DNA of 64,000 bases from assembly GCA_910579465.1 (NCBI GenBank), contig CAJTUB010000005.1, positions 1-64,000 of the forward strand, given 5' to 3'. Source of the stretch: an uncultured Lachnospiraceae bacterium (GTDB lineage: Bacteria; Bacillota; Clostridia; Lachnospirales; Lachnospiraceae). Below the pieces are notes generated by a model. It searched no databases and was not told the DNA's origin. It was given only the letters and a program-made list of their open reading frames with translations. Each line of letters begins with the position of its first letter. Position 1 is the first letter of the stretch. Of this stretch, positions 16,625 through 25,011 are shown in pieces. The translations under genes were made by a program, and so were the position numbers.

Positions 16625-16677
16625 TAATCAATTCCTAATAAAAAGCGAATCGAAATCCAATAAAGAAGTTGTATATT
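16624..16677 (+). promoter_or_regulatory. Promoter of the ABC transporter operon with four 11-bp-phased repeats
   Basis: Four units start at 16624 (CTAATC), 16635 (CTAATA), 16646 (CGAATC) and 16657 (CCAATA), each 11 bases apart. The last begins 15 bases before a -10 box TATATT (16672-16677), exactly as in the response regulator promoter. No -35 box is recognisable, so activation by the regulator is likely. Confidence 0.65.
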
Positions 16678-16701
16678 AGAAGCCGGAAAGGAGCTGAGAA
16701 G

Positions 16702-18069
16702 ATGAATTTTGTCAGACGCGCCGGTTTCTATATTTTGCGGAAAAAGGGAAAAACCATCTCCCTGTTTCTATTGGCTGCGGTTGTTTCCACCTTTTTAATT
16801 TCCTGCTTTTCCGTTTTAAATGCAGCAGGAATGCTGACGGCGGAAATCCGCAAGTCAATCGGTGCCGCATTTTATATCAGGGCAAACACCAGTGTCAATA
16901 CAGATGAAAACGGCAGATTCTCTATGGAACAAAACAGCATTCGCATTACTGATGAGGATATTGCAAAAATAATGCAATGCGGCGACATCTCCTATTGCAA
17001 TCCGATAAATTACGGATATGCAAAGGGGAAGGAACTTACCTTCGTCCCCGGAGAGCAGGACAATCCGGACAACAATATGGGACAGGTCACTGCATTACGT
17101 TACTCTGCCCTGCACACGGATTTTACGGACGGGACGATTTCCTTGTCCGCAGGCGGGCATATTACCGGGACGAGCAGGTCAGCAGTCATAATAAGCTCCG
17201 GGGTCGCCGCAGAAAACAACCTGTCGGTAGGCGATACGGTTACTTTCGTCTCCGCCGGATTGGGAATTGACGCCGGGAGCTATGTCGATTCATGGCAGGG
17301 AGACAGAGGGGAGGTCCGGGTAACGATTGCCGGAATCTACGATATCCTTAAGGAACACTCATCAGCAGCAGAAACGGCAACCGCAGGAAAACAGGAAAAC
17401 CGTATTTATGCAAGCCATGATGTTCTGGACGCCTTGAAGGAAAGCGAGCCTTCTGTTTACACGGGCGAGGTTGACTTTTATGTAATTGACCCTGCCGGAC
17501 TCAACAAAATACTTCCAAAGGTACATCAGATTACAAGTATTGACTGGAAAACCCATTTTATCCGTACCAATGATTTTCAATACTCAAAAATTTCGGACAG
17601 CATGTTGTCCTTCAGCAATCTGGTAAAGGTTCTGCTGATGTGTATAACCGCCGTAAGCACAGTAATCCTGACCCTGATACTGGCGCTCGGGATACGGGGC
17701 CGCATCCGGGAGACCGGTATTTTTCTGGCAGTCGGAATCTCCAAGAGAGAAATACTGCTGCAATTCCTGTTTGAGACCCTGACCATAACGATTGCCGCTT
17801 TTGTCTTTTCCTGCGCCATCTGCCCTGTTATCCAAGGGAATCTGGAGAATCACATTTTTGCAGATTTCCAGACGGAGCTTATAATCAGCGCAGCGCCGGA
17901 AAACGGAATGGGCGCTCCTTTGGAGCACAGCAGTTATTTTAACCTGGGAGCCGGGAAAAGCTTTATCATTTACGGCTGTCAGCTGATTACCGTTACTGCC
18001 TCGGTATTGCTTTCCGCAGTTCCGGTTCTTCGTCTGAAACCAAAAGAAATCTTTACAAAAATGAGCTAA
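16702..18069 (+). CDS. ABC transporter permease, FtsX/MacB type (first subunit)
   Basis: A 455-residue permease. One membrane helix at about 20-42 is followed by a large extracytoplasmic domain of about 260 residues and three helices at about 315-340, 355-385 and 425-445, the FtsX-domain pattern. It ends RLKPKEIFTKMS, almost identical to the end of the next permease, so the two are paralogs that probably form a heterodimer. The ATG at 16702 follows GGAAAGGAG; an upstream in-frame TTG (16669) lies upstream of the predicted transcript start and was rejected. Such transporters export or sense peptides and antibiotics under the control of an adjacent two-component system. Confidence 0.88.
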   Translation: MNFVRRAGFYILRKKGKTISLFLLAAVVSTFLISCFSVLNAAGMLTAEIRKSIGAAFYIRANTSVNTDENGRFSMEQNSIRITDEDIAKIMQCGDISYCNPINYGYAKGKELTFVPGEQDNPDNNMGQVTALRYSALHTDFTDGTISLSAGGHITGTSRSAVIISSGVAAENNLSVGDTVTFVSAGLGIDAGSYVDSWQGDRGEVRVTIAGIYDILKEHSSAAETATAGKQENRIYASHDVLDALKESEPSVYTGEVDFYVIDPAGLNKILPKVHQITSIDWKTHFIRTNDFQYSKISDSMLSFSNLVKVLLMCITAVSTVILTLILALGIRGRIRETGIFLAVGISKREILLQFLFETLTITIAAFVFSCAICPVIQGNLENHIFADFQTELIISAAPENGMGAPLEHSSYFNLGAGKSFIIYGCQLITVTASVLLSAVPVLRLKPKEIFTKMS

Positions 18070-18080
18070 GGAGGCAGACT

Positions 18081-19403
18081 ATGAATTTTATACAACGGGC
18101 AGTTCTATATTGCTTTCGTCAGAAACGAAAGACCCTTATCCTGCTTTTGGTACTTACAGCTATCGGTACTCTTTTGCTCGATAGTCTGGCAATCCGGGAT
18201 GCATCCGGGAACGCCGCTGCCGGAATGCGGACGGCAGTCGGGGGAAAATTAATTTTAGAGATTGATACAGAGGGCAATTACTCCCTTGTCGGCGAAGACA
18301 AATGGGGAGCAAACTATGTCTATAACGGCGACTATATTACCCTGCCAATCATTGACGCCATTTCTAAGGAGGAGGGCGTTTCCGGTTATAACGTCGAAGA
18401 CAGCGCTGCTGCATATTATGCAGCGGTAAGCTTTCAGTATCTGCCGACAAACTACAATGTCAATCTGACGAAATACGGCGATTACGGGACCTTTACCGCC
18501 TGTCTGTCTTCCGAACGATGCTCTGCCTTTGAAAGCGGGAAATACACTCTGATTGACGGGCGGCATATTATGCCGGAGGACAGCCACGCTCTTCTGATTT
18601 CCAAGGAACTGGCAGATTATAATGGTCTTTCGGTCGGCGACACGGTCCAGCTATACGACTCCTACCTGGATTCGGAAGGCAGGAATCCTATTGTAGAGCT
18701 GAAAATTACAGGGATATTTAACGGGACAGAGGGAACCGCTACGGGCGGGGAAATCCTTGCCGACCAGCTGCAGGCAAATTGCGGCTTTCTTGCCTACAAT
18801 ACGTTGTTTGATGTATATGCTCCCGAATATAAAAACGGCACGGAATACTCGTCTGTTACAATTTACGTCAAAGACCCTGCTGAAATCCAAAACGTATATG
18901 ACAAAATCAAGGCGCTTCCGGAAATTCAGGGAAAAACGCTGAAGCTTAGCATTTCCAATGACGACTACCAGGTAGTGGAGACGCCCCTGGAAGCATTAAA
19001 GGACTCCGTAACTACTACGCTTATCATTATCACGCTTACAAGCTTTGCCGTAGTAACGCTTCTCCTGACACTTTGGATCAGGGGACGGAAAAGGGAAATC
19101 GGGATTTTGCTTTCCATTGGAAAAGGCAAGGAAACGATTATTTTTCAATTTCTCACAGAGACATTTGTCGTATTGGTTGCGGCGCTTTCCCTTTCCATTC
19201 TGCTAAGCTATTTTACGGCTGCAAGGGTGAGTACCCTTCTATTGCCTGAAATCGAGGGAACGGCACTGACGGTACAAGTATCAGCGGACTACCTGCTTCC
19301 GTTGTGCTGTATCAGCTTTTTCCTCGTTGCACTCTCTGTTATTACGGCATCCTGGACGGTGTATCGTTTGAAGCCGAAAGATATTCTTACAAAAATGAGT
19401 TAG
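18081..19403 (+). CDS. ABC transporter permease, FtsX/MacB type (second subunit)
   Basis: A 440-residue paralog of the preceding permease with the same plan: N-terminal helix (about 17-37), extracytoplasmic domain, then three C-terminal helices including IIITLTSFAVVTLLLTLWIR, and the ending RLKPKDILTKMS. It starts 11 bp after the previous stop behind GGAGG, so the operon is tightly coupled. Confidence 0.88.
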   Translation: MNFIQRAVLYCFRQKRKTLILLLVLTAIGTLLLDSLAIRDASGNAAAGMRTAVGGKLILEIDTEGNYSLVGEDKWGANYVYNGDYITLPIIDAISKEEGVSGYNVEDSAAAYYAAVSFQYLPTNYNVNLTKYGDYGTFTACLSSERCSAFESGKYTLIDGRHIMPEDSHALLISKELADYNGLSVGDTVQLYDSYLDSEGRNPIVELKITGIFNGTEGTATGGEILADQLQANCGFLAYNTLFDVYAPEYKNGTEYSSVTIYVKDPAEIQNVYDKIKALPEIQGKTLKLSISNDDYQVVETPLEALKDSVTTTLIIITLTSFAVVTLLLTLWIRGRKREIGILLSIGKGKETIIFQFLTETFVVLVAALSLSILLSYFTAARVSTLLLPEIEGTALTVQVSADYLLPLCCISFFLVALSVITASWTVYRLKPKDILTKMS

Positions 19404-19415
19404 GAGGAAACTAAA

Positions 19416-20045
19416 ATGTCAGTTTTGAAATGTTCCGGCATCCGGTATGCCTATGATAAAAAAACTACTATCCTGAAAGAGATGAACGCTGCCTTTGAAA
19501 CAGGAAAAATGTATGCGATTCTCGGCCCCTCCGGCTGCGGAAAGACAACCCTGCTTTCACTTCTCGGCGGTCTGGATGAACCTGATGGCGGCGAGATTAC
19601 GCTGGACGGCAAGAATATCAATAAAAATGGTCTTGCCCATCACCGCCGCTGCAATGTAGCTTTTATTTTTCAAAGCTATAACCTCATTGATTACCTGACC
19701 CCCGCCGAAAACGTCGCTTTGACTTCCACGCTTCCGCCTCTCCCGCTTCTGGAAAAGGTAGGACTGACGCAGGAGGAAGCCCGCCGCAATGTATTAAAGC
19801 TGTCCGGCGGACAACAGCAGCGTGTGGCAATTGCAAGGGCACTTGCCTCCGAAGCTCCTATCCTGCTTGCCGACGAACCGACCGGAAATCTCGACGAGGA
19901 TACGGCGGCTGAAATTGCAGCTATTTTAAAGGAATGCGCCCACCAGATGAAGAAATGTGTTATTATTGTAACTCATTCTAATGAGCTTGCAAAGCAGGCT
20001 GATGTGGTTTTCCGGCTGAAGAAGGGAGAACTGCTGCAGGCATAG
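19416..20045 (+). CDS. ABC transporter ATP-binding protein
   Basis: A 209-residue ATPase of the LolD/MacB-like group. Walker A is GPSGCGKTTLL (about 36-46), the signature is LSGGQQQRVAIARAL, Walker B is ILLADEPTGNLDE and the switch His is in VIIVTHSNELA. It starts 12 bp after the second permease behind GGAGG and would power that heterodimer. Confidence 0.93.
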   Translation: MSVLKCSGIRYAYDKKTTILKEMNAAFETGKMYAILGPSGCGKTTLLSLLGGLDEPDGGEITLDGKNINKNGLAHHRRCNVAFIFQSYNLIDYLTPAENVALTSTLPPLPLLEKVGLTQEEARRNVLKLSGGQQQRVAIARALASEAPILLADEPTGNLDEDTAAEIAAILKECAHQMKKCVIIVTHSNELAKQADVVFRLKKGELLQA

Positions 20046-20069
20046 GCACAATAAGCCGGGCACATATTA

Positions 20070-20116
20070 AAAACCGCAGACAGCAGATTACACCTCTGCC
20101 GACTGCGGTTTTTTCT
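20070..20116. terminator. Terminator between convergent ABC and cotJ operons
   Basis: The stem AAAACCGCAG / CTGCGGTTTT (20070-20079 with 20103-20112) is followed by TTCTTTTTC on the plus strand and has A/T runs on both sides, so it can act in both directions. Confidence 0.8.
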
Positions 20117-20130
20117 TTTTCCCCTTAACC

Positions 20131-20739
20131 CTATTTCGCCTTGTCTGCCGGAAATGCCGGGTTGATTGCATAAAAATTCTTTGCATCCAGATGGTCCTGT
20201 ACAATACGGAGACTTTCACCAAATCTCTGGAAATGCACGATTTCACGCTCTCTCAGGTAACGGATCGGGTCACATACGTCATGGTCGTGTACCAGCCGCA
20301 GAATGTTATCGTAGGTGGAACGCGCCTTCTGCTCTGCCGCCATATCCTCGGTTAAATCCGTAATCGGGTCGCCTTTGGACTGGAAGAAGCAGGAGTTAAA
20401 CGGAATCCCGCCTGCAGACTGCGGCCAGAGTCCGAGCGTATGGTCCACATAATACTTATCAAAGCCCGATGCCGCAATCTCTTCCGTCGTCAGGTCCCTG
20501 GTGAGCTGGTGGATGATGGCACTGACAATTTCCATGTGTGCCAGTTCTTCCGTACCGATATCCGTCAGTACGCCTGCCACATCACGGTACGGCATGGCAT
20601 AGCGCTGGGACAGATACCGCATGGAAGCTGCCAGCTCGCCGTCCGGTCCGCCGAACTGGCTCATAATTACCATTGCAAGCTTCGGATTGGTCTGCTTAAT
20701 ATTTACCGGATACTGTAATCTTCTTTCATAGCTCCACAT
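20131..20739 (-). CDS. cotJC: Spore coat protein CotJC, manganese catalase-like
   Basis: A 202-residue member of the manganese catalase family. It is a four-helix di-metal protein with Glu/His ligand helices visible in GPDGELAASMRYLSQR, TEELAHMEIVSAIIHQL, AEQKARSTYDNILRL and REREIVHFQRFGE. In Bacillus and Clostridia the CotJ proteins are made in the mother cell and sit in the inner coat. Its start overlaps the cotJB stop in TAATG. Confidence 0.93.
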   Translation of the reverse strand: MWSYERRLQYPVNIKQTNPKLAMVIMSQFGGPDGELAASMRYLSQRYAMPYRDVAGVLTDIGTEELAHMEIVSAIIHQLTRDLTTEEIAASGFDKYYVDHTLGLWPQSAGGIPFNSCFFQSKGDPITDLTEDMAAEQKARSTYDNILRLVHDHDVCDPIRYLREREIVHFQRFGESLRIVQDHLDAKNFYAINPAFPADKAK

Positions 20740-21002
20740 TACTTACACTCTCCTTCCCACGGCCAAGGATATTCTACCCATTTCCAGCTGTCGTTGCAGA
20801 AGCAGTCATAGGAGGAAACCGGTCCGTACAGCGCCGTATACTCTTTTACAATCTTTTCTCTGACCGCGCACATATTCTGATAATAGTGCAGCGCTTCCAT
20901 GCAGTCCGGGTGTGTATCCAGAAACAGGCGCGCCTCGTCCATGGCAAAGCTTGCTTCGCTTATCTTCTGCAGTAAAGCATTTTTGTCTTTCCCTGCGCCC
21001 AT
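20739..21002 (-). CDS. cotJB: Spore coat protein CotJB
   Basis: An 87-residue protein matching CotJB: ISEASFAMDEARLFLDTHPD, then ALHYYQNM and YGPVSSYDCF, ending in the aromatic WVEYPWPWEGEC. It overlaps cotJC by the TAATG junction and begins one base after the cotJA stop, so the three are translationally coupled. Confidence 0.92.
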   Translation of the reverse strand: MGAGKDKNALLQKISEASFAMDEARLFLDTHPDCMEALHYYQNMCAVREKIVKEYTALYGPVSSYDCFCNDSWKWVEYPWPWEGECK

Positions 21003-21003
21003 A

Positions 21004-21486
21004 TCAGTTACATCTCCTTCCGCAAAATTCTAAGTCTAACTCCTTGAAAATAGTTCCGGTGGAGAATCCTTCGCAGATTTCATAAAGATTTCCCCAGCTC
21101 TGCCACGGTACATATGCCATAGCCAGCGCCTTTCCCGGCATATCCTCTTTGCAGCAGTTTCCTTCCTTTTTCATTTCACGATACATCGACTCGGTCGTAC
21201 AGCCGCAATCCGTTTCTCTTTTCATTTCCTTCTTCTCACAGCCGCAGTCCATTTCACGTCTTACTTCTCTTCTATCACAGCCGCAGTCCGCCTCGCGCCT
21301 TATTTCTCTTTTTTCACAGCCACAGTCTGCCTCACGCCTCGTTTCCCTTTTGTCACAGCCACAGTCCATTCCCTGTCTTCCATAGCTTCTATCCCGCATC
21401 CCCCTGCCGTAATTGTTTCCGCTACAGCCGCAGTCTGCTGCCTCTCCCGGAACCCTTCGGTTCCCGTAATTTCTGTAATTGTTCAT
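21004..21486 (-). CDS. cotJA: Spore coat-associated protein CotJA with an N-terminal cysteine-rich repeat extension
   Basis: A 160-residue protein. The C-terminal part (about 115-160) is the normal CotJA core: ALAMAYVPWQSWGNLYEICE followed by GTIFKELDLEFCGRRC. CotJA is usually about 80 residues; here residues about 38-95 add four successive 13-residue units of the form DCGC-(D/E)-(K/R)-(K/R)-E-x-(K/R)-R-E-x plus a fifth DCGC, and an earlier DCGC stands near residue 20. The dense cysteines could cross-link in the coat or bind metal. Start chosen at 21486 behind AAGAAAGGAG; an upstream ATG at 21519 lies before that site. Confidence 0.88.
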   Translation of the reverse strand: MNNYRNYGNRRVPGEAADCGCSGNNYGRGMRDRSYGRQGMDCGCDKRETRREADCGCEKREIRREADCGCDRREVRREMDCGCEKKEMKRETDCGCTTESMYREMKKEGNCCKEDMPGKALAMAYVPWQSWGNLYEICEGFSTGTIFKELDLEFCGRRCN

Positions 21487-21524
21487 AGTAGGGCTCTCCT
21501 TTCTTATTCCAAAGTCCATACTTT

Positions 21525-21552
21525 ATGATATGACTTTTGCACTAAAACGTGA
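21525..21552 (-). promoter_or_regulatory. Possible sigma-E-type promoter of cotJ
   Basis: On the minus strand TCACGTT (21546-21552) and CATATCAT (21525-21532) are separated by 13 bases, close to the mother-cell sigma-E pattern. No sigma-A promoter is seen here. This is a weak match supported mainly by the known sporulation control of cotJ. Confidence 0.3.
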
Positions 21553-21595
21553 AAAAGGACTGCCGCCCGGTGAATCCTGCGCCGGGTGGCAGCCC
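21552..21595 (-). terminator. Terminator of the aldo/keto reductase gene
   Basis: The long stem GGACTGCCGCCCGG / CCGGGTGGCAGCCC (21557-21570 with 21582-21595) has small mismatches and is followed by TTTTTC on the minus strand, 29 bp after the reductase stop. Confidence 0.8.
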
Positions 21596-21624
21596 TGATA
21601 TCTGTCTTCAATTCTTACTCTGCT

Positions 21625-22743
21625 TTACTCTTCTTCAAAAGCCTCTGCAACATACTTCAAATATTTTGTAATCTCAATATGCTGCGGACAATGCCGTTCA
21701 CATTGCTTACAGCCGATACAATCCGACGCCTTGCCATGCGCAGCCGCCAGATTCTCATAATACGTGCCCTGCACGGTAAACTCCTTCGGCGTCTCCTGCT
21801 TCTCTGCATTGTAGAGGGCAAAATAGTCCGGAATCGGTATGTTCTTCGGACAGCCGTCAACACAATAACGGCATGCCGTACAAGGAATCACCGTTTCCTT
21901 TTGTATAATGTCGCGTGCGTACATCACGATATCCAGCTCTTCCTTACTCAGTGGCTCAAAGTTCTCCATATAGCCGGTATTATCCAGAAGCTGTTCCATA
22001 TTACTCATCCCACTGAGTACCATAAACACATTCTCATGCCCCGCGGCAAAGCGGATTGCCCAGGACGGGACAGAACGGTCCGGACGGTATTCCTTCATCC
22101 GCTTTTCTGCCGCAGGCGGCACGTTGGCAAGAGTCCCGCCCTTAACCGGCTCCATGACAATCACCTGCTTCCCGTGCTTTACGGCAGTCTCATAGCAGGC
22201 GCGCGACTGAATGTTTTTGTCCTCCCAGTCAAGGTAATTTATCTGCAGCTGGACAAACTCCACCTCCGGATGCTCTGTAAGGATTTTATCTAACAGCTCC
22301 GCATTGTCGTGATAGGAAAAGCCGAACGTCTTTACCTTTCCTTCCTTTTTCTTCTGCATAACAAAATCAAACGCATGGAGTCTCTGTGCAATCGCATAAT
22401 TATCCACATTCAGACAATGCAGCAGATAATAGTCAAAGTATTCCACTCCGCATTTTGTAAGCTGCTCTGCAAAAATGCGCTCCAAATCCTCTTCCTTTTT
22501 CAAAAACATTGTCGGCAGCTTCGAGGCAACCGTAAAGCTGTCCCGCGGATGGCGTTCTACCAGAACCTCCCGCAGCACCTCCTCGCTTTTGAAGCTATGA
22601 TACATGTACGCCGTATCAAAGTAAGTAAAGCCCCGTTCCAAAAAGGTGTCTACCATTTTGCAAAGCTGCTCTTTGTCAAAGCTCGTCTGGTCATTTTCCT
22701 TCAGAAGCGGCAGCCGCATAAACCCGAATCCTAATTTTTTCAT
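21625..22743 (-). CDS. Aldo/keto reductase with C-terminal 2x[4Fe-4S] ferredoxin domain
   Basis: A 372-residue oxidoreductase. The barrel (about 1-270) has the catalytic Asp/Tyr region FTYFDTAYMYH, Lys in VASKLP and His in YYLLHCL. The C-terminal part carries two cysteine clusters, CTACRYCVDGCPKNIP and CIGCKQCERHCPQHIE, typical of the ferredoxin-type aldo/keto reductase subgroup common in anaerobes. The substrate is unknown. The ATG at 22743 lies eight bases after AAAGGAG and is preferred over one at 22749, which is two bases from that site. Confidence 0.9.
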   Translation of the reverse strand: MKKLGFGFMRLPLLKENDQTSFDKEQLCKMVDTFLERGFTYFDTAYMYHSFKSEEVLREVLVERHPRDSFTVASKLPTMFLKKEEDLERIFAEQLTKCGVEYFDYYLLHCLNVDNYAIAQRLHAFDFVMQKKKEGKVKTFGFSYHDNAELLDKILTEHPEVEFVQLQINYLDWEDKNIQSRACYETAVKHGKQVIVMEPVKGGTLANVPPAAEKRMKEYRPDRSVPSWAIRFAAGHENVFMVLSGMSNMEQLLDNTGYMENFEPLSKEELDIVMYARDIIQKETVIPCTACRYCVDGCPKNIPIPDYFALYNAEKQETPKEFTVQGTYYENLAAAHGKASDCIGCKQCERHCPQHIEITKYLKYVAEAFEEE

Positions 22744-22865
22744 CGCCATGACTCCTTTCGTAACCTGATACTTCTATCATAATATGCCACGCCCTTTTCT
22801 GCAAGCACTTTTTGCAATCCGGGGCATTTCAGACTACTCCGTTACTGCCTCCACGCCTTTTTATC

Positions 22866-23870
22866 CTAACGCAGTTTCCCGGTCACATCTAAATAAATCA
22901 GCGTTCTCTCCCCTCCGTTTTTCTCAGTGAATGTATCCGGAGTCACATATACCCGATATTCATAAACTTTTCCAGTAGCCTCCATAATGACAGAAAATTG
23001 CAGATGCTTTCCGTCCTCCGATAATTCCGGTGGCGCTTCCGTGTACAGACTTTGCCGCTCTCCTTCCTTTCCTGCTGTGAAGAACTCCCTTCCATATTGC
23101 GTTACAATTTCCACTCCGGAAAAAAGCCCATTTTCCTGATAAAACACCGCATACTGAATTAAACCCTCATCCCGGCCCGCTAAGATTCTGGAAAACTCTT
23201 TCTCCAGTCCGGCTTCCTTTCGTTCTTTTGCATATGACTCTGCCTTTTCCGTAAGATACTCACTCTCCGCCATAGGTCTCCAAAGCGCCTCGTATTCTTT
23301 AAAAGAAACAGCCTTTCCTTTCTTCTCCCGGATTTCCACCGGGAACACATTAAGCCCAAATTTTACATACTTTCCTGTTCTTTCTTCTGTTTCCGGATTT
23401 AAAAATTCCAACTCCAATGACTTACTAATCTTATAAATCCCCTGTTCGGAATATTCCCTGCTATATCCTTCCCAGTCAAGGGAGAAGGTGCAGCTCTCTC
23501 CTCTTTGCAAAGAGGTTCTTTTTTCTTCATCCCATGATGGCAAAAAACCTTCGGAATCATATGCTCTTATTGCAGAATCAAGTCCATGCCGGATTAAAAT
23601 CTTATCCTCCTCCCCTACATAACGCACCGTGACATCCACACAGATAATATCCTCCTCCCTCAGCTCCTTGACATAATAAACAGACTTCGGAACCGAGAGC
23701 GTCACTTCAAAATCATCTTTTCTCATCGTAACGGAAAGTGGAAGCGGGTCTTCCTCTCCGTCTTCCGTACCGCAGGCGGCAACGCAAAATAAAAGCAGCA
23801 CGAAAACTACCGCCCCGAAACGTCTTAAAAGACTTCCGGTAAAAATGCACAACTTCCTTTTTCTTGTCAT
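22866..23870 (-). CDS. Lipoprotein of a tandem paralog family (copy 3, most diverged)
   Basis: A 334-residue protein with a basic start, hydrophobic stretch and lipobox FCVAAC, then GTEDGEEDPLPLSV. It is about 60 percent similar by eye to the two upstream genes. Shared blocks include KDDFEVTLSVPKSVYYVKEL, QENGLFSGVEIVT and LSEDGKHLQF, and all three end VTGKLR. The body reads as beta-rich. No family is recognised. Its position at the end of the array and higher divergence suggest an older copy. Confidence 0.7.
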   Translation of the reverse strand: MTRKRKLCIFTGSLLRRFGAVVFVLLLFCVAACGTEDGEEDPLPLSVTMRKDDFEVTLSVPKSVYYVKELREEDIICVDVTVRYVGEEDKILIRHGLDSAIRAYDSEGFLPSWDEEKRTSLQRGESCTFSLDWEGYSREYSEQGIYKISKSLELEFLNPETEERTGKYVKFGLNVFPVEIREKKGKAVSFKEYEALWRPMAESEYLTEKAESYAKERKEAGLEKEFSRILAGRDEGLIQYAVFYQENGLFSGVEIVTQYGREFFTAGKEGERQSLYTEAPPELSEDGKHLQFSVIMEATGKVYEYRVYVTPDTFTEKNGGERTLIYLDVTGKLR

Positions 23871-23934
23871 AAGACTCCCTTCTGCGTGAAAACAGTAAAC
23901 ACTGTTCTGTTACTGCTTCCACGCCTTTTTTATC

Positions 23935-24948
23935 TTAACGCAGTTTCCCGGTCACCTCTATGTAATTTATTTTCCGCTCTTTTCCTATTACCCCGGTTTC
24001 ATGTATGCTCACATACGCCCGGTATTCGCAGACTTCCCCGGTTTCCTCCAGCACTGTAAAAAAGCGCAGATGTCTTCCGTCCTCTGACAGCTCCAGCGGC
24101 TCCTCTAAAAGTAACTGCTGCGGCTTCCCGTCCTTTGCTACGGTAAAGAACTCCGCTCCGGCTTCGGTTACGATTTCTACACCGGAAAACAGCCCGTTTT
24201 CCTGGCAGAATACCGCATACTGCAGAACGTCCTCCTCTCTGCCCGCCAGTACCTTGAGAGCCTCTCGTTCCGGTTCGTTCTTCTTCCATTCCTCGGCATA
24301 TATCACGGCTTCTTTTATAAGAGTTTCCTCCTCCGGCAAGGCTTCCCAAATTGCCTCGTATTTTTCAAAGGAAAGCGCCTTTCCTTTCTTCTTCCGCAGT
24401 TCCAACGGGAATATGTTCAGGGCAAACTCCACATCCTTTCCAATATCTTCCTCTGTTTCCGGGTCTATATAGCCTAGCTCTAATCTTGTCCCAATCTTAT
24501 AGATTCCCTGTTCAGAATGTTCTCTGCTGTATGCTTCCCAATCAAAAGGGAAGGTGTAACTCTGCCCCTTTTGAATGGTCGATATCCCTCTCTCCTGCAA
24601 TACCCGAAAATGAGTTTCCTCATCATAATTCTGGATACTACTGGAAAAAAGCGTAGTATTATGTGCAACTACAATTTCTTCCTCTTCTCCCAGATAACGC
24701 AACGTAACCTCAAAGCGAATGTTATCTTTCTCCTTCCGCAGCTCCTTGACATAGTAGACAGATTTCGGAAGCGAAAGCGTCACTTCAAAATCATCTTTTA
24801 TCATTGTAACGGAAAGAGGAATCGGGTCTTCCTCCCCATCTTCCGTACCACAAGCGGCAAAAGAAAACAAAAGCAGAACAAAAGCCACTGGTCCAAGACA
24901 CTTGAAAAGACCCTTGGTAAAAATATGCAAGTTCCTTTTTCTTATCAT
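23935..24948 (-). CDS. Lipoprotein of a tandem paralog family (copy 2)
   Basis: A 337-residue lipoprotein (lipobox FSFAAC) very close to copy 1, especially in residues about 200-337 (ERE...VLAGREEDVLQYAVFCQENG). The 64-bp spacer after it repeats the spacer after copy 1: both contain CACGCCTTTTTATC-like sequence and an identical AGTCTTATG/GTGCTATG start context, so gene and spacer were duplicated together. Function unknown. Confidence 0.7.
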   Translation of the reverse strand: MIRKRNLHIFTKGLFKCLGPVAFVLLLFSFAACGTEDGEEDPIPLSVTMIKDDFEVTLSLPKSVYYVKELRKEKDNIRFEVTLRYLGEEEEIVVAHNTTLFSSSIQNYDEETHFRVLQERGISTIQKGQSYTFPFDWEAYSREHSEQGIYKIGTRLELGYIDPETEEDIGKDVEFALNIFPLELRKKKGKALSFEKYEAIWEALPEEETLIKEAVIYAEEWKKNEPEREALKVLAGREEDVLQYAVFCQENGLFSGVEIVTEAGAEFFTVAKDGKPQQLLLEEPLELSEDGRHLRFFTVLEETGEVCEYRAYVSIHETGVIGKERKINYIEVTGKLR

Positions 24949-25011
24949 AGCACTCCCTTCTGCGTGGAAACAATAACTGCTACTCTGTTACTGTTTCCAC
25001 GCCTTTTTATC

